Source: CAZSAT01 sp964604675
GTDB lineage: Bacteria > Myxococcota_A > UBA796 > CAJQPC01
Length of the DNA stretch: 64,000 bases
Direction of reading: 5' to 3'
Assembly: GCA_964604675.1 (NCBI GenBank)
Contig: CAZSAT010000017.1
Coordinates: 1-64,000 of the forward strand
Of the stretch, positions 43,801-51,579 are shown in pieces. Below the pieces are notes generated by a model, which searched no databases, was not told where the DNA came from, and was given only the letters and a program-made list of their open reading frames with translations. Within the stretch, counting starts at the first letter, position 1. Each line of letters starts with the position of its first letter. Both the position numbers and the translations under genes were made by a program.

Positions 43801-44288
43801 AGCTGCGACAGCGCCCACCACACGGACTCCACGTACGATCGGTGGTAGGTGACGTAGGCGTCGTCGGTGTCGACCCAGAAGCCGAGGCGATCGGTGAGGT
43901 CTTCCCACTCGCGCACGTAGGTGAAGACCGAGTCGATGCACTTCCGTGAGAAGGCCTCGAGCCCGTAGGCCTCGATGGCCTCCTTGCCGTGGATGCCCAG
44001 GTTCTTCTCGACCTCGACCTCGACGGGCAGCCCGTGGGTGTCCCAGCCCGCCTTCCGGCGGACGTGGTAGCCGCGCATCGTGCGGTAGCGCGGGAAGAGA
44101 TCCTTGATGACCCGGGTGAGGACGTGGCCGTTGTGAGGCGTGCCGTTGGCCGTGGGCGGTCCTTCGAAGAAGACGAACTCCGGGCGTCCCGCGCTCTCCT
44201 CGAGGCTGCGCTCGAAGATGCGCTCGCGCTTCCAGAAGGCGAGCACCTCGGCCTCGAGGGCCACGGGCGACTTGAGCTCTTCGAACAT
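40869..44288 (-). CDS. ileS: Isoleucyl-tRNA synthetase
   Basis: A 1139-residue class I synthetase that charges tRNA-Ile. It has the HIGH-type motif PHNGH (51-55), CP1 editing domain (TTPWTLPSNTAI and DFVSLEAGTGLVHTAPAFGEDDF), WFDSGCMPFAQWG and the KMSKS-type loop KESKSKG (~601-607). After that loop, ~85 extra residues intervene before GADAFRWLFYASNPPW. The anticodon-binding and C-terminal regions follow. Length and the KESKSKGNY loop place it in the larger eukaryote-like branch of bacterial enzymes. It leads an operon with three downstream genes. GGTTAG lies 23 bases before the ATG, with GGAGG between. Confidence 0.97.
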   Translation of the reverse strand: MFEELKSPVALEAEVLAFWKRERIFERSLEESAGRPEFVFFEGPPTANGTPHNGHVLTRVIKDLFPRYRTMRGYHVRRKAGWDTHGLPVEVEVEKNLGIHGKEAIEAYGLEAFSRKCIDSVFTYVREWEDLTDRLGFWVDTDDAYVTYHRSYVESVWWALSQLFEKGLLYQGHKVVWWWPQGGTALSAGEVGQGYKTVDDPSITVRFKLADEDASLLAWTTTPWTLPSNTAITVNEELDYAYVRAGDEVLVVAHGLVGKVEGEVVKVVKGADLVGRRYEPLYRFAEPEGGDAWRIIPGDFVSLEAGTGLVHTAPAFGEDDFAAAKQNGIGMLQLIAPNGCFVPGTGFLEGTFCKDADKEIIAELKGRGALFSRETYRHDYPFCWRKDDDPLIQYARPAWFIKTTAKNAEALANNQAVDWQPQHIQEGRFGDFLRNNVDWALSRERFWGTPLNIWVCEACEHRVAPPSTAAILERNPDAFDPKVDTHLQVHRPWIDQVTFDCDRCDGTMRRVPEVIDCWFDSGCMPFAQWGFPHQGVDDFKRSFPADFISEAVDQTRGWFYSLLMISTLVFDDETCARFDMEPVGLPRPYRHCTVLGHVCDMEGKKESKSKGNYTSPDLVMLGSARLKVHVDASLSEGELGMHPMQVKSLNLSPKDRMTVRSGDLALALAPVAVQLAGKDTVHLSRADAATLEAPATILLEPPFAAPGADAFRWLFYASNPPWSNTRLSIRAIRELQREFLIRLKNVHSFFCIYADIASFSPGDRSGWRPVAQRAPLDRWILGELDALSASVVASMDRFSLYEAARELQGFVEGLANWYVRRSRRRFWGEGQDLQDALWTLYEALTTYSRLIAPFVPFTAEALHQSLVAGPVPGAPASVHLCSYPTGGDAADPALAEEMALVRELASLGLAARKGIGVRVRQPLSALEVVLAEPSWKGRIDALMPLLRAELNVREVRFSQRAEDFVSFTVKPNYKALGKRLGKDMKACAAALRQMPGAQVRAAVLAGGLELQLPSGPVTLSEDDVVVEVNALDGLEAAGSATAVVALHSQLDDDLLEEGLAREVVNRVQGLRKELDLSYTDRIVLGIGGDAAVVAAVSRFRDHIAGETLVRSWTDAPTAAAATLCGDVDGRALWVHLERA

Positions 44289-44311
44289 GGCGAGGCCTCC
44301 GAGGGGCCTCC

Positions 44312-44317
44312 CTAACC
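44312..44317 (-). promoter_or_regulatory. GGTTAG element upstream of ileS
   Basis: GGTTAG on the minus strand, 23 bases before the ileS ATG, with a GGAGG Shine-Dalgarno in between. The larger spacing leaves room for a short leader with a ribosome site, unlike the 8-9 base cases. Confidence 0.35.
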
Positions 44318-44357
44318 CTCGTGCCGGTGGCGGAACACGCTGCGCGCGGTGTCACCA

Positions 44358-44376
44358 TTCTTCGCGGTATGAAGAA
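44358..44376. promoter_or_regulatory. TTCTTC-N7-GAAGAA inverted repeat between ileS and the DUF2314 gene
   Basis: A perfect 6-base inverted repeat (44358-44363 and 44371-44376) in the divergent 127-base intergenic region. It could be an operator or a small hairpin. Its A/T content stands out in this GC-rich sequence. Confidence 0.35.
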
Positions 44377-44415
44377 AGTGCCTGGGGCAGGCGTCGTCGG
44401 CCGCGGAGGTTCTCC

Positions 44416-45792
44416 ATGCCCGTGCTCGAAGCCGTCTCCACCGCGCTGTTGGCCGGTGCCCCCCCAGCACTCGTCGACGACGCGCGCATGAGCGTGGCCG
44501 TCTACTGCCCCACCACCTGCGACGCCGAGGCCGTGTTGAAGCTCGGCCAGGACCTGCAGGCGTCCTTCGACGTGGCCGCGGCGCTGCCGTCGAAGGCGAG
44601 CGAGCCGGTGTTCGTGATGGCGGCACTCCCCACCGAGTCGTTCGGACGCCCCGACCCGGCCTCGCTCGACACCTACGGCATCGGCCTGTCGGCCCTCGAT
44701 CGCACGCTGCTCGCCGCGTCGGCCGAGGTGGTGGTCGTCGAGGCGGCCGCCCCCCGAGACGGCGCGGTGACGAACAACGCCGCGCTCAACCGCCAGATGG
44801 CCGCCTTCGCGGCGAGCCAGGGCGGCGTGCTCGAGGACCTGGAGTCACGAGAGCTGTTCGGCCGCGAGGCCTGGCAGGAGCTGCGCATCGAGGCCGCCGA
44901 CGCGCGCCGGGTCCAGGATCTGTTCCGCGTCGAGGTCTACGGCGACGGGGAGTGGGAGCGCCTGAGCACCCACGGACTCGTCAAGTTCGGCCTGCACGAG
45001 ATCGTGGTCGACGAGGTGTACGGCGACTTCGCCGACGATCTGGCGGCCGCGACTGTGTTGATGGCGGCGTACGCGCTCGACCGAGGGCCCTGGACCGGTG
45101 GGCCGGTGACCCTCGACGTGAGCCAGGTCAGCCAGGCGCCCACCCGCGCCTGGCTGGAGGGCTTCGTGTGCACGGAGGACGCGCCCGGCACCCAGCAGGC
45201 CGGCACGGGGCGCGCCAGCCTGAGCTTCGCGGCGGCGGACGCGCGCGAACACGACGGCGATGCGGCCATCGCCAAGCCCGTGTTCGGCGATCCCTCGATG
45301 GAGCCCGCCGAGCGCATGGGTCAGTTCCTCGACGACCTCTGGGGCTACGGCTGCCGTGGCGACGGCGTGACGGAGGCCACGGCGGAAGCCGCTGAGACGG
45401 AGCAGCCGCTGGCGCTCCCCGGCCCCACGGGCGCCACGCTCGACCAGAGCACCCCAGTACCCGCCCCGTCCCTCGAGGCCGCGCACGAGCAAGCCGCGGC
45501 CACCTTTCGCTCGTCCGTGAAGTCCCGGTGGAAGGGGGGAACGCTGCCCGCAGGCACGCGGCTCATGGTCAAGGGCCCCTTCCGCGGGTCCAAGGGCGCG
45601 GTGGAGTGGATGTGGGTCGAGGTGGCCGTGTGGGACGCCGCGCTGCTCCAGGGCGAGCTGCTCAACGAACCGATCGGCCTGCCGGATCGGCACGCCGGCG
45701 ACGCGGTCGTGGTCGACGAGAGCGAGGTCTTCGACTACCTGCTGCGCTTCCCGGATGGTACGGAAGAAGGAGCGCTCACGGAGGGCCTCTGA
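44416..45792 (+). CDS. DUF2314 C-terminal domain protein
   Basis: A 458-residue protein without signal peptide. The C-terminal ~90 residues match DUF2314 (KGPFRGSKGAVEWMWVEVAVWD, GLPDRHAGDAVVVDESEVFDYLLRFPDG). The larger N-terminal region (1-330) has YCPTTCDAEAVLKLGQDLQ and a beta-alpha-beta pattern of unknown type. A GGAGG site precedes the ATG. Its stop overlaps the likely CTG start of the metalloprotease gene, so the two are coupled. The role of DUF2314 is unknown. Confidence 0.7.
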   Translation: MPVLEAVSTALLAGAPPALVDDARMSVAVYCPTTCDAEAVLKLGQDLQASFDVAAALPSKASEPVFVMAALPTESFGRPDPASLDTYGIGLSALDRTLLAASAEVVVVEAAAPRDGAVTNNAALNRQMAAFAASQGGVLEDLESRELFGREAWQELRIEAADARRVQDLFRVEVYGDGEWERLSTHGLVKFGLHEIVVDEVYGDFADDLAAATVLMAAYALDRGPWTGGPVTLDVSQVSQAPTRAWLEGFVCTEDAPGTQQAGTGRASLSFAAADAREHDGDAAIAKPVFGDPSMEPAERMGQFLDDLWGYGCRGDGVTEATAEAAETEQPLALPGPTGATLDQSTPVPAPSLEAAHEQAAATFRSSVKSRWKGGTLPAGTRLMVKGPFRGSKGAVEWMWVEVAVWDAALLQGELLNEPIGLPDRHAGDAVVVDESEVFDYLLRFPDGTEEGALTEGL

Positions 45793-46853
45793 TCCCGACC
45801 ATCCTGGCGGCCCTGGCGTGCGGCCCGATCGACATGAAGCGGGCCAACGTGCAGTCCGACGCCGACGGCCGCGCCACGCTGAGCTTCACGGTCAGGGACC
45901 GCCACGCGGCGCTGTCGCTCACCGTGTCGAGCCTGGAAGCCCTGCTGAGCGTCGAGGCGGTGACCGATCCCAGCGGCACGATCGTTCTCGACGGCGCCGC
46001 GTGGGCCGCCAGCGACCAGAACCTGACCCTGGCGGTGGAGCCCTGGTACGTCGACGCGGTGGTCAACTGGCCGGTGCGGAAGGTCGACCCGGGTCTGAGC
46101 GCCGGCACGTGGACCTTCGACGTGCTCACGACCTGGACCGACGGAAGCGCGGTGCCGAGCGCCGACGTGGCCGGCAGCCTGGCACTGAAGGAGGACGACG
46201 ACCTCTCCACCGGCGCCCTCGACGTGGTGGTCCGCTACGCGGCCGACCTGGAGGACGACACCGCGCTGACGACCGCCGTGGAGCAGGCCGTGACGGAGTG
46301 GCAGGCGATCTGGGCTCCGGCCGGCGTGAGCGTGAACGTGCGCTACGAGCGCGCCGACGACCTGCCTGCCACCTTGCCCTACCCGGGCTTCTCCGAGGGC
46401 CTCTACGACCTGCAGTCCAGCTACGCCGACCGCGGCGAGCTCACCTTCATCGTCGGCGAGACCATCGAGAACGAGCTCCTGTACCTCGGCGTGGCGGGCA
46501 ACATCCCGGGCAGCCTGTTCTGGACCGACCGCAGCGTGGTGACCCTGGCCTGGCTGGCGCACGCGGGCGGGGATGCCGTGCTCGACGCCGGCGAGATCGC
46601 CGTGATGGGGCAGACCATGGCGCACGAGGCGGGCCACTACCTGGGCCTCTTCCACCCCGTCGAGGACGGCTTCGCCGCGTGGGACGCCCTCGACGACACC
46701 CCGGAGTGCTCGGGCTCGCGCAACTGCCAGAACAACCTGGGCGACAACGTGATGTACTACGCAGCGATCTGCAGCCTCTCGGAGTGCGAGACCCAGACCG
46801 AGCTCACGGGCGACCAGGCCGGCGTGCTGCAGCGCTTCGTCGGGGTGCTGTAG
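45789..46853 (+). CDS. M43-like metzincin metalloprotease lipoprotein, probable CTG start
   Basis: A 354-residue protein whose frame opens with a lipoprotein signal L/M-IPTILAALAC (lipidated Cys at 11). No ATG, GTG or TTG stands at the right place. CTG 45789 overlaps the preceding stop (CTGA) and has GGAGGG 3 bases upstream, so CTG is the probable start. The catalytic site is HEAGHYLGLFH (~279-289), the extended metzincin zinc motif. DDTPECSG and the Met-turn DNVMYYAAICS follow, typical of pappalysin/cytophagalysin (M43) proteases. The N-terminal ~160 residues are Ig-like. It is likely an extracellular protein-degrading enzyme. Confidence 0.82.
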   Translation: MIPTILAALACGPIDMKRANVQSDADGRATLSFTVRDRHAALSLTVSSLEALLSVEAVTDPSGTIVLDGAAWAASDQNLTLAVEPWYVDAVVNWPVRKVDPGLSAGTWTFDVLTTWTDGSAVPSADVAGSLALKEDDDLSTGALDVVVRYAADLEDDTALTTAVEQAVTEWQAIWAPAGVSVNVRYERADDLPATLPYPGFSEGLYDLQSSYADRGELTFIVGETIENELLYLGVAGNIPGSLFWTDRSVVTLAWLAHAGGDAVLDAGEIAVMGQTMAHEAGHYLGLFHPVEDGFAAWDALDDTPECSGSRNCQNNLGDNVMYYAAICSLSECETQTELTGDQAGVLQRFVGVL

Positions 46854-46868
46854 CGGCTATGAGAGCCC

Positions 46869-47747
46869 ATGCTCACCGTTGCTCCTCGCGTGCCAACCCG
46901 ACGCCCAGGACACCGGCACCTCGACCTTTCCCGAGCTCGAGGCGATCCTCTACGACGTCTCCGACCCCACCGCCCCCGAGTCACCGACGTCTTCAGCGAG
47001 GGCGGCAACGGAGGCTACATCTGCAACGACGAGAGCGTGGTCCTCATCGGCGAGTCCCACTGGGCCGACGTGTACGACATGAGCGGCATGGCAGCGCCCG
47101 TGCACCTGGGCGCCGCGAGCTCACCGGGGATCTGGACACCATCACGCCCTAGGGAAACGTCGCCATCCTACGCGTCGACGACGACGCGGTGGACGATCAG
47201 GCGTCGGGGTGATGCCCTGGGCCGCCGAACCCGATGTCCGTCCACCGGAGATCCTGATCACCGACCCGGCCGACGGCGCCACGGACGTGCCCGTCACGGC
47301 GCGCATCGGCCTCGGCGTGAACGAGGTCGTCGAGCCATCGTCGGCGGTGGCGGGCAGCCGGCGTCTCTTCGACGCCCACGGCGAGGCGGTGCACGGCTGG
47401 GGCTCCGCCCACGGGCACCGGCATGGGAGCGCTGCACTGGTCTGCGAACTTCGACGAGGTCCAGGACTTCGAGCGCGACCTCCGGGAGCACTTCGGCGGC
47501 ACGGGGCTGCTCGACGACGAGGACTGGAGGGCGTACGAGGACCCGTGGGGCCCATCGAAGGGGGGACTCTCCTCCGACCTCGACGCGCTCGCAGCGTACC
47601 TGGAGAGCTTGGACAGCACGCCGCCACCTGCACGATGGCTCGGCCCCAACGCTCGAGGACGCCATCGAGCGGGTGGCCGAGGGCCTCGAGCTGGCGCTGA
47701 CGACCAACGAGATCGCCGAGCTGGCCGCCTACGTGCGCGGGCTCTGA
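46869..47747 (+). pseudogene. Multiply frameshifted relic of a secreted LVIVD/Big_5/cytochrome-peroxidase-like lipoprotein
   Basis: Protein-like segments run in shifting frames. Around 46869-46980 a start followed by LLACQPDAQDTG and AILYDVSDPTAP (LVIVD-type) needs a frame change inside the signal peptide. At ~46980-47126 lies VFSEGGNGGYICNDESVV and ESHWADVYDMSG. At ~47119-47210 GNVAILRVDDDAV lies between stop codons. At ~47215-47430 lies PPEILITDPADGATDVPVTA (Big_5 Ig-like). At ~47425-47620 lies ALHWSANFDEVQDFE, and the end reads HLHDGSAPTLEDAIER with ELAAYVRGL, a di-haem peroxidase-like terminus without CxxCH. At least four shifts plus internal loss make this a decayed gene. Confidence 0.7.
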
Positions 47748-47753
47748 GGCTCC

Positions 47754-49535
47754 TCAGGGCTTGCTGGCCACCTCGGAGCTCGGGAGCACGAAGGCCGCGC
47801 CCAGGGACTTCCCGAGGCTCTCGAAGGTCGGCGCGCCCATGGCGACGTCGGCTCGACCGTCGGCATCGATGTCCACGCCGCTCGTCACCGAGTACCCCAG
47901 GCGGGCCCCGTGGTCCGGACCCTCGAAGCGACCGACGGCTTCATCCGCCGTCCACACCCCGGACACCGGGCCCATGAAGGCGTACACCGCGCCGCTGCTC
48001 TTGTCCTCGAACGCGACGTTCGGCGCCCCGATCACCAGGTCGTGCAGCCCGTCGCCCGTGACGTCGCGGTCGGCCGCCACCGAGAAGCCGAGGGAGCCCC
48101 CTGCTTCGGCGCCCTCGATCATCGCGAAGGTGCTGCTCCCGCCGAGCTCGGCACCGAGCTGGTTCGTGGGCCCCGCCACGACGTAGACGCGGCCCGCGCC
48201 ATCATCCGCACCGGGGGCACCGACCACCACGTCGCTGTATCCATCCCCGTTGAGGTCGCCCGCCGAGAGCGCGTTGCCGGCCTGCTCGCCCTCCTGGGTG
48301 CCGAGCAAGGCGCCAGCCACGTCGGCGAGGCGATCGTGGGTGCCCGACAAGCCGGGATCGATGACGTAGGCGCCCCCGACCTCGTCCTCCGACTTGGCGG
48401 CCGTGGCGTAGACCGCACCGAGCAACAACGCGGGCTCACCGTCGCCATCGAGGTCGGCCGCGTGCCCGAGGGCGTAGCCCGCGAAGTCGGCGCCGGTGCC
48501 GTACCAACAGCTCTGCGCGTCGTCGAGGGTGCGCTCCTCCGTGCCGTCGGGCGCGAAGATGCAGGCGCCGCCAGAGAAGTCATCGCCCAGGTAGGGCGAG
48601 CCGACCGCGAGGTGGGCCTTGTCGTTGCCGTCCACCCGCCCGATGTGCGTGGCGGAGGTGCCGAGCCAGTCGCCGAGCGCGGTCGCGTAGACGACCTGGT
48701 CGCGCTTGATCGGGCCGATCAGCCCGGGGCTCGACCAGGTGGTGGTGGAGCCGTCGAAGATCAGCAGGGCACCGTTGGCAGCGCCCGTGGAGGCGTTGCT
48801 CCCGTAAGGCACTCCCAGGAGGAGGTCCGCGCCGGCATCCCCCCGAACGTCGGAGAGGACCGCCGCCGTGCCGAGTCCGATGCTCGCCGCGTCGCCTTGG
48901 ATGACCGTGAGCTGGGACTGGTCGAAGGTGGTGGGGTCCGTGCCCCCGAGCACCACGGCCGCCGCGCCGTTGTCCTGGCCGGCCGGGTACCCCTCGGCGC
49001 CGATCAAGAGATCGCCCATCCCGTCCTGGTCGACGTCGCCCGCCGCGATCGCCGAGCCAACGCGAGCGCCCGTGGCGTTGCCGCTCACGCGCACCAGCTT
49101 GTCCAAGGAGAAGACGCCTGCGCCGCAGCCGTCTACCAGCTCGTCGCAGTCGTTGTCCAGGCCGTCGTGGCAGGCCTCGATCTGATCGGGGTTCACGGAG
49201 GGCTCGGTGTCGTCGCAGTCCCCGTTCCGTTCGGCGTGGTCCGGCTGGTCGGCACACGAGCGGATGTCGGGATCGGCGCCGGTTCCGTACCCGTCGCCGT
49301 CGTCGTCGGTGTACCAGGCGGTGGCGTCGGCGGCTTCCTCGTCGAAGGTGCCATCGCAGTCGTCGTCGAGTCCGTTGCAGAGCTCGTCGGTGGGCACGCA
49401 GCCCGTGTCGTCACCGTGGATGCCCGTGTCGTCGGTCGGCGCGGCCGAGTCGACCGCCACCGAAGCGGTGTCCCTCTGCAGCCGGAGGACGTGCTCCGCG
49501 TCGGAGATCCACGTGCACGCCAGGAGCATCAGCAT
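47754..49535 (-). CDS. FG-GAP repeat lipoprotein with metal-binding DCDD motifs
   Basis: A 593-residue protein with signal MLMLLAC (six residues before Cys; a second ATG would leave even fewer). A DDTG linker is followed by two metal-binding-motif repeats (ELCNGLDDDCDGTFDE, DDDGDGYG, GDCDDTEPSVNPD, CHDGLDNDCDELVDGC). About seven FG-GAP/integrin-alpha-like beta-propeller blades follow, for example VGSAIAAGDVDQDGMGDLLIGA and NALSAGDLNGDGYSDVVVGAPGADDGAGRVYVV. The Asp-rich loops bind calcium. This is a common myxobacterial-type surface protein, probably adhesive. Confidence 0.9.
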   Translation of the reverse strand: MLMLLACTWISDAEHVLRLQRDTASVAVDSAAPTDDTGIHGDDTGCVPTDELCNGLDDDCDGTFDEEAADATAWYTDDDGDGYGTGADPDIRSCADQPDHAERNGDCDDTEPSVNPDQIEACHDGLDNDCDELVDGCGAGVFSLDKLVRVSGNATGARVGSAIAAGDVDQDGMGDLLIGAEGYPAGQDNGAAAVVLGGTDPTTFDQSQLTVIQGDAASIGLGTAAVLSDVRGDAGADLLLGVPYGSNASTGAANGALLIFDGSTTTWSSPGLIGPIKRDQVVYATALGDWLGTSATHIGRVDGNDKAHLAVGSPYLGDDFSGGACIFAPDGTEERTLDDAQSCWYGTGADFAGYALGHAADLDGDGEPALLLGAVYATAAKSEDEVGGAYVIDPGLSGTHDRLADVAGALLGTQEGEQAGNALSAGDLNGDGYSDVVVGAPGADDGAGRVYVVAGPTNQLGAELGGSSTFAMIEGAEAGGSLGFSVAADRDVTGDGLHDLVIGAPNVAFEDKSSGAVYAFMGPVSGVWTADEAVGRFEGPDHGARLGYSVTSGVDIDADGRADVAMGAPTFESLGKSLGAAFVLPSSEVASKP

Positions 49536-49565
49536 GGCAGCTTCCTGCGAGAGCTCATCGGCCGC

Positions 49566-50417
49566 CTACCACCGCGCGACCAGGAAGGCCGAGGCCCCCA
49601 GCCCGGCGGTGACGGCCGCACTGGCTGCCCACCCCACGGTCATGGTGTTGGCCTGGCGTCGCAGACCGTCGAGATCGTCGTAGGGCGTGCTCACGTCGCG
49701 GTACTCGGACGCGGCGCTCGACGCGAGGGCGTAGGTGACGCCCGTGAGGATGGCCATGCCGCCCGCGCCCGCCAACAGCCCCTTGTGCACGCCGCCACCC
49801 TCGCCCGGGGCGACCGGTGCCAGGTCAGGCAGAGGCGGTGGGACCGCCGCGATCACCTCGTCCTCGACCGACGTGTCGAAGGCCTCCAGAGCGTTCGCGG
49901 GCCAGAGGTAGACGCTCCCGCGGACAGCGCCGCGGGTGTCGATCGCCTGGGCCACCGTCGGCCAGGTGCGGGCGCGCTCCTGACCATCACGGCCGTCGAA
50001 GCGCCAGCTGCCGTCGTCGGCGAGCGCGGGAGCGGGCTCGCTCGACGCGATCGAGAGCGGGATGGCGTCGTAGTCCGCCAGGATGGGGTTGCCTGGCGGG
50101 ATGAGCGTGTCGGGGAAGCGGTAGTCGGGCTGGATGGACCGCGCTGCGGCGAAGGCCAGCTTGGCGTCTTCACCCTCCTGGTCGACGAAGGCGCGCAGCC
50201 CCACGACCCGGTGCACGTTGGCCGAGGCACTCCGACTCAGGGGCTCCGACACACAGGGCAGGGCAGCCAGCAGCGTGTCCGTGGCCGCGACCAGGCCATC
50301 GATGTCGAGCTCGGCGTAGGCCGTCTCGGCGGCTTCCACCTGCCGGCTCAGATCCGACGAGGTGGAAGCGTCGTCACAGGCGCTCGCAGGGGCGACGAGC
50401 AGCGCGAACAGGATCAT
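49566..50417 (-). CDS. Exported protein with C-terminal membrane hairpin, unknown function
   Basis: A 283-residue protein with signal peptide (MILFALLVAPASACDDA). The helical N-terminal region has the look of a TPR-like array (VEAAETAYAELDIDGLVAATDTLLAALPCVSE; ASANVHRVVGLRAFVDQEGEDAKLAFAAARSI). A Pro-rich stretch follows, then two hydrophobic segments near the end (LLAGAGGMAILTGVTYALASSAA; NTMTVGWAASAAVTAGLGASAFLV). This architecture recurs in uncharacterised myxobacterial proteins. It lies upstream of the FG-GAP gene on the same strand with a 30-base gap. Confidence 0.65.
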   Translation of the reverse strand: MILFALLVAPASACDDASTSSDLSRQVEAAETAYAELDIDGLVAATDTLLAALPCVSEPLSRSASANVHRVVGLRAFVDQEGEDAKLAFAAARSIQPDYRFPDTLIPPGNPILADYDAIPLSIASSEPAPALADDGSWRFDGRDGQERARTWPTVAQAIDTRGAVRGSVYLWPANALEAFDTSVEDEVIAAVPPPLPDLAPVAPGEGGGVHKGLLAGAGGMAILTGVTYALASSAASEYRDVSTPYDDLDGLRRQANTMTVGWAASAAVTAGLGASAFLVARW

Positions 50418-50438
50418 CGGGGCGCCTCCAAGGCGAGC

Positions 50439-50834
50439 TTAGTCCACGCAGTCGTGCGCTGCCGTGACGAGGTCCTCGAGAGCACGTTCGTGCGCCAACC
50501 AGTCCTCGACCAGCGCCTCGTCCACCCCATGGTCGCGCAGCACCGTGCGCAGGATGGCGAGGCGGCGGCGGAAGTGCCCCTTGTTGATGTTCAGGGGCTT
50601 GTGGACGGCGTCCAGCGGGCGTCCGCCGTAGGTGTGGCGCCCTGGAGCCAGGCGCGAGGCCGCCAGCTGGACCTCGCGATCGAGGATGCGTTCGCGGTCG
50701 CGCCCCTCGAAGAAGAATCCGATGATCCGATCGTGCACGACCCGCTCCAGGAAGTCGTCCAGGAGGGTGCGCAGCACGGCTTCGCCGCCTAGGGCGTCGA
50801 GCGCGTCGGGAGCTCGGTCGAGGTCTGAGGCCAT
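50439..50834 (-). CDS. Truncated haemoglobin (group 1/2 type globin)
   Basis: A 131-residue globin. ALGGEAVLRTLLDDFLERVVHDRIIGFFFEGRDRE matches the truncated globin N-terminal helices. TYGGRPLDAVHKPLNINKGHFRRRLAILRTVL holds the probable proximal His (AVHKPL) and the hF segment. It would bind haem and O2 or NO in the cytoplasm. The ATG at 50834 is chosen from domain limits; the long upstream frame is antisense to the hydrolase gene. GGTTAG is 8 bases upstream. Confidence 0.85.
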   Translation of the reverse strand: MASDLDRAPDALDALGGEAVLRTLLDDFLERVVHDRIIGFFFEGRDRERILDREVQLAASRLAPGRHTYGGRPLDAVHKPLNINKGHFRRRLAILRTVLRDHGVDEALVEDWLAHERALEDLVTAAHDCVD

Positions 50835-50842
50835 GACACGGG

Positions 50843-50848
50843 CTAACC
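50843..50848 (-). promoter_or_regulatory. GGTTAG element upstream of the globin gene
   Basis: GGTTAG on the minus strand, 8 bases before the globin ATG, in the 21-base divergent gap to the hydrolase gene. The gap is too short for a conventional leader plus promoter on each side. Confidence 0.4.
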
Positions 50849-50855
50849 GAACCCC

Positions 50856-51578
50856 ATGGAGCCGCTCCGACGAGTCCAGCCCGGCGTGTGGCGCGCCGGT
50901 CCACGAAGAAGCCCTCGGGCCCCGATCCTCTGCGTGCCGGGCTTCCAGGGCGACGCACGGATCTTCGCCCCTCTGGCGGCCGCGCTGCCCGGACGCGTGC
51001 TCTGGGCGGTGGACCTCGGCGGCGGCACCGTCACAGAGGTGACCGGTCGCCTCCAGTCCGTGCTCGACCAGGCGGGGCGAAGCGAGGTGGTGACGGGGAG
51101 CTATGGCGGGCTGGTGGCCTGCGGTCTTCGCGGGTTGCGCAGCCTGGCCGCGGTGGGAACCCTGCCGGATCGCGCGTGGCTCCAGGGCGGCCTCACCCGC
51201 CAGCGCCGCCTGCTGCAGCGGCTGCCCGCGGGCGTCGTCGAGGCGATGTACCGGCACCACACCCGCCGCGCGGGAGCAGCCGACGGCCTGCCGGTGGCGT
51301 TGACGGCAGCCTTGGCGAGCGCCGGGCTCGACAAGTCCACCCTCGTCGCCCGCCTGCGCAGCCTCGAGACCTGGCCGTTCGCGCCACCGCCGGACGTGCC
51401 CCTGCTCTGGATCGCCGGCGCGACCGACCCCCAGGTGCGCTGGACCGCCGCCGACACCCACGACGCGCTGGGGCCGCGGGCGACGTTCACGACCGTGCCG
51501 GGCAGCCACCGGCCCCACGCGAGTCATCCCGGAGCGCTGGTCGGTCGCCTCGAGGGCTTCTGGACCACGGGGGCCTGA
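50856..51578 (+). CDS. Alpha/beta hydrolase
   Basis: A 240-residue hydrolase: ILCVPGFQGDARIFAPLAAAL (oxyanion region), SEVVTGSYGGLVACGL (nucleophile Ser in GSYGG), LLWIAGATDPQVRW (Asp) and TVPGSHRPHASHP (His). The triad appears complete. Substrate is unknown. It starts 21 bases from the divergent globin gene and its stop is 1 base from the convergent tsaB. Confidence 0.8.
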   Translation: MEPLRRVQPGVWRAGPRRSPRAPILCVPGFQGDARIFAPLAAALPGRVLWAVDLGGGTVTEVTGRLQSVLDQAGRSEVVTGSYGGLVACGLRGLRSLAAVGTLPDRAWLQGGLTRQRRLLQRLPAGVVEAMYRHHTRRAGAADGLPVALTAALASAGLDKSTLVARLRSLETWPFAPPPDVPLLWIAGATDPQVRWTAADTHDALGPRATFTTVPGSHRPHASHPGALVGRLEGFWTTGA

Positions 51579-51579
51579 G

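Noticed and set aside
40884..43949. 1021-codon open frame antisense to ileS
   Set aside because: Composition is that of a reverse-frame shadow in high-GC DNA (His/Arg/Gln/Val-rich, no domain); ileS on the other strand is unmistakable.
47742..47755. CTGAGG/CCTCAG inverted repeat between the relic and the FG-GAP gene
   Set aside because: Two-base loop makes it implausible as an RNA hairpin, and it is short.
47910..50792. 960-codon frame antisense to the FG-GAP and exported-protein genes
   Set aside because: Spans three genuine minus-strand genes and has no recognisable domain.
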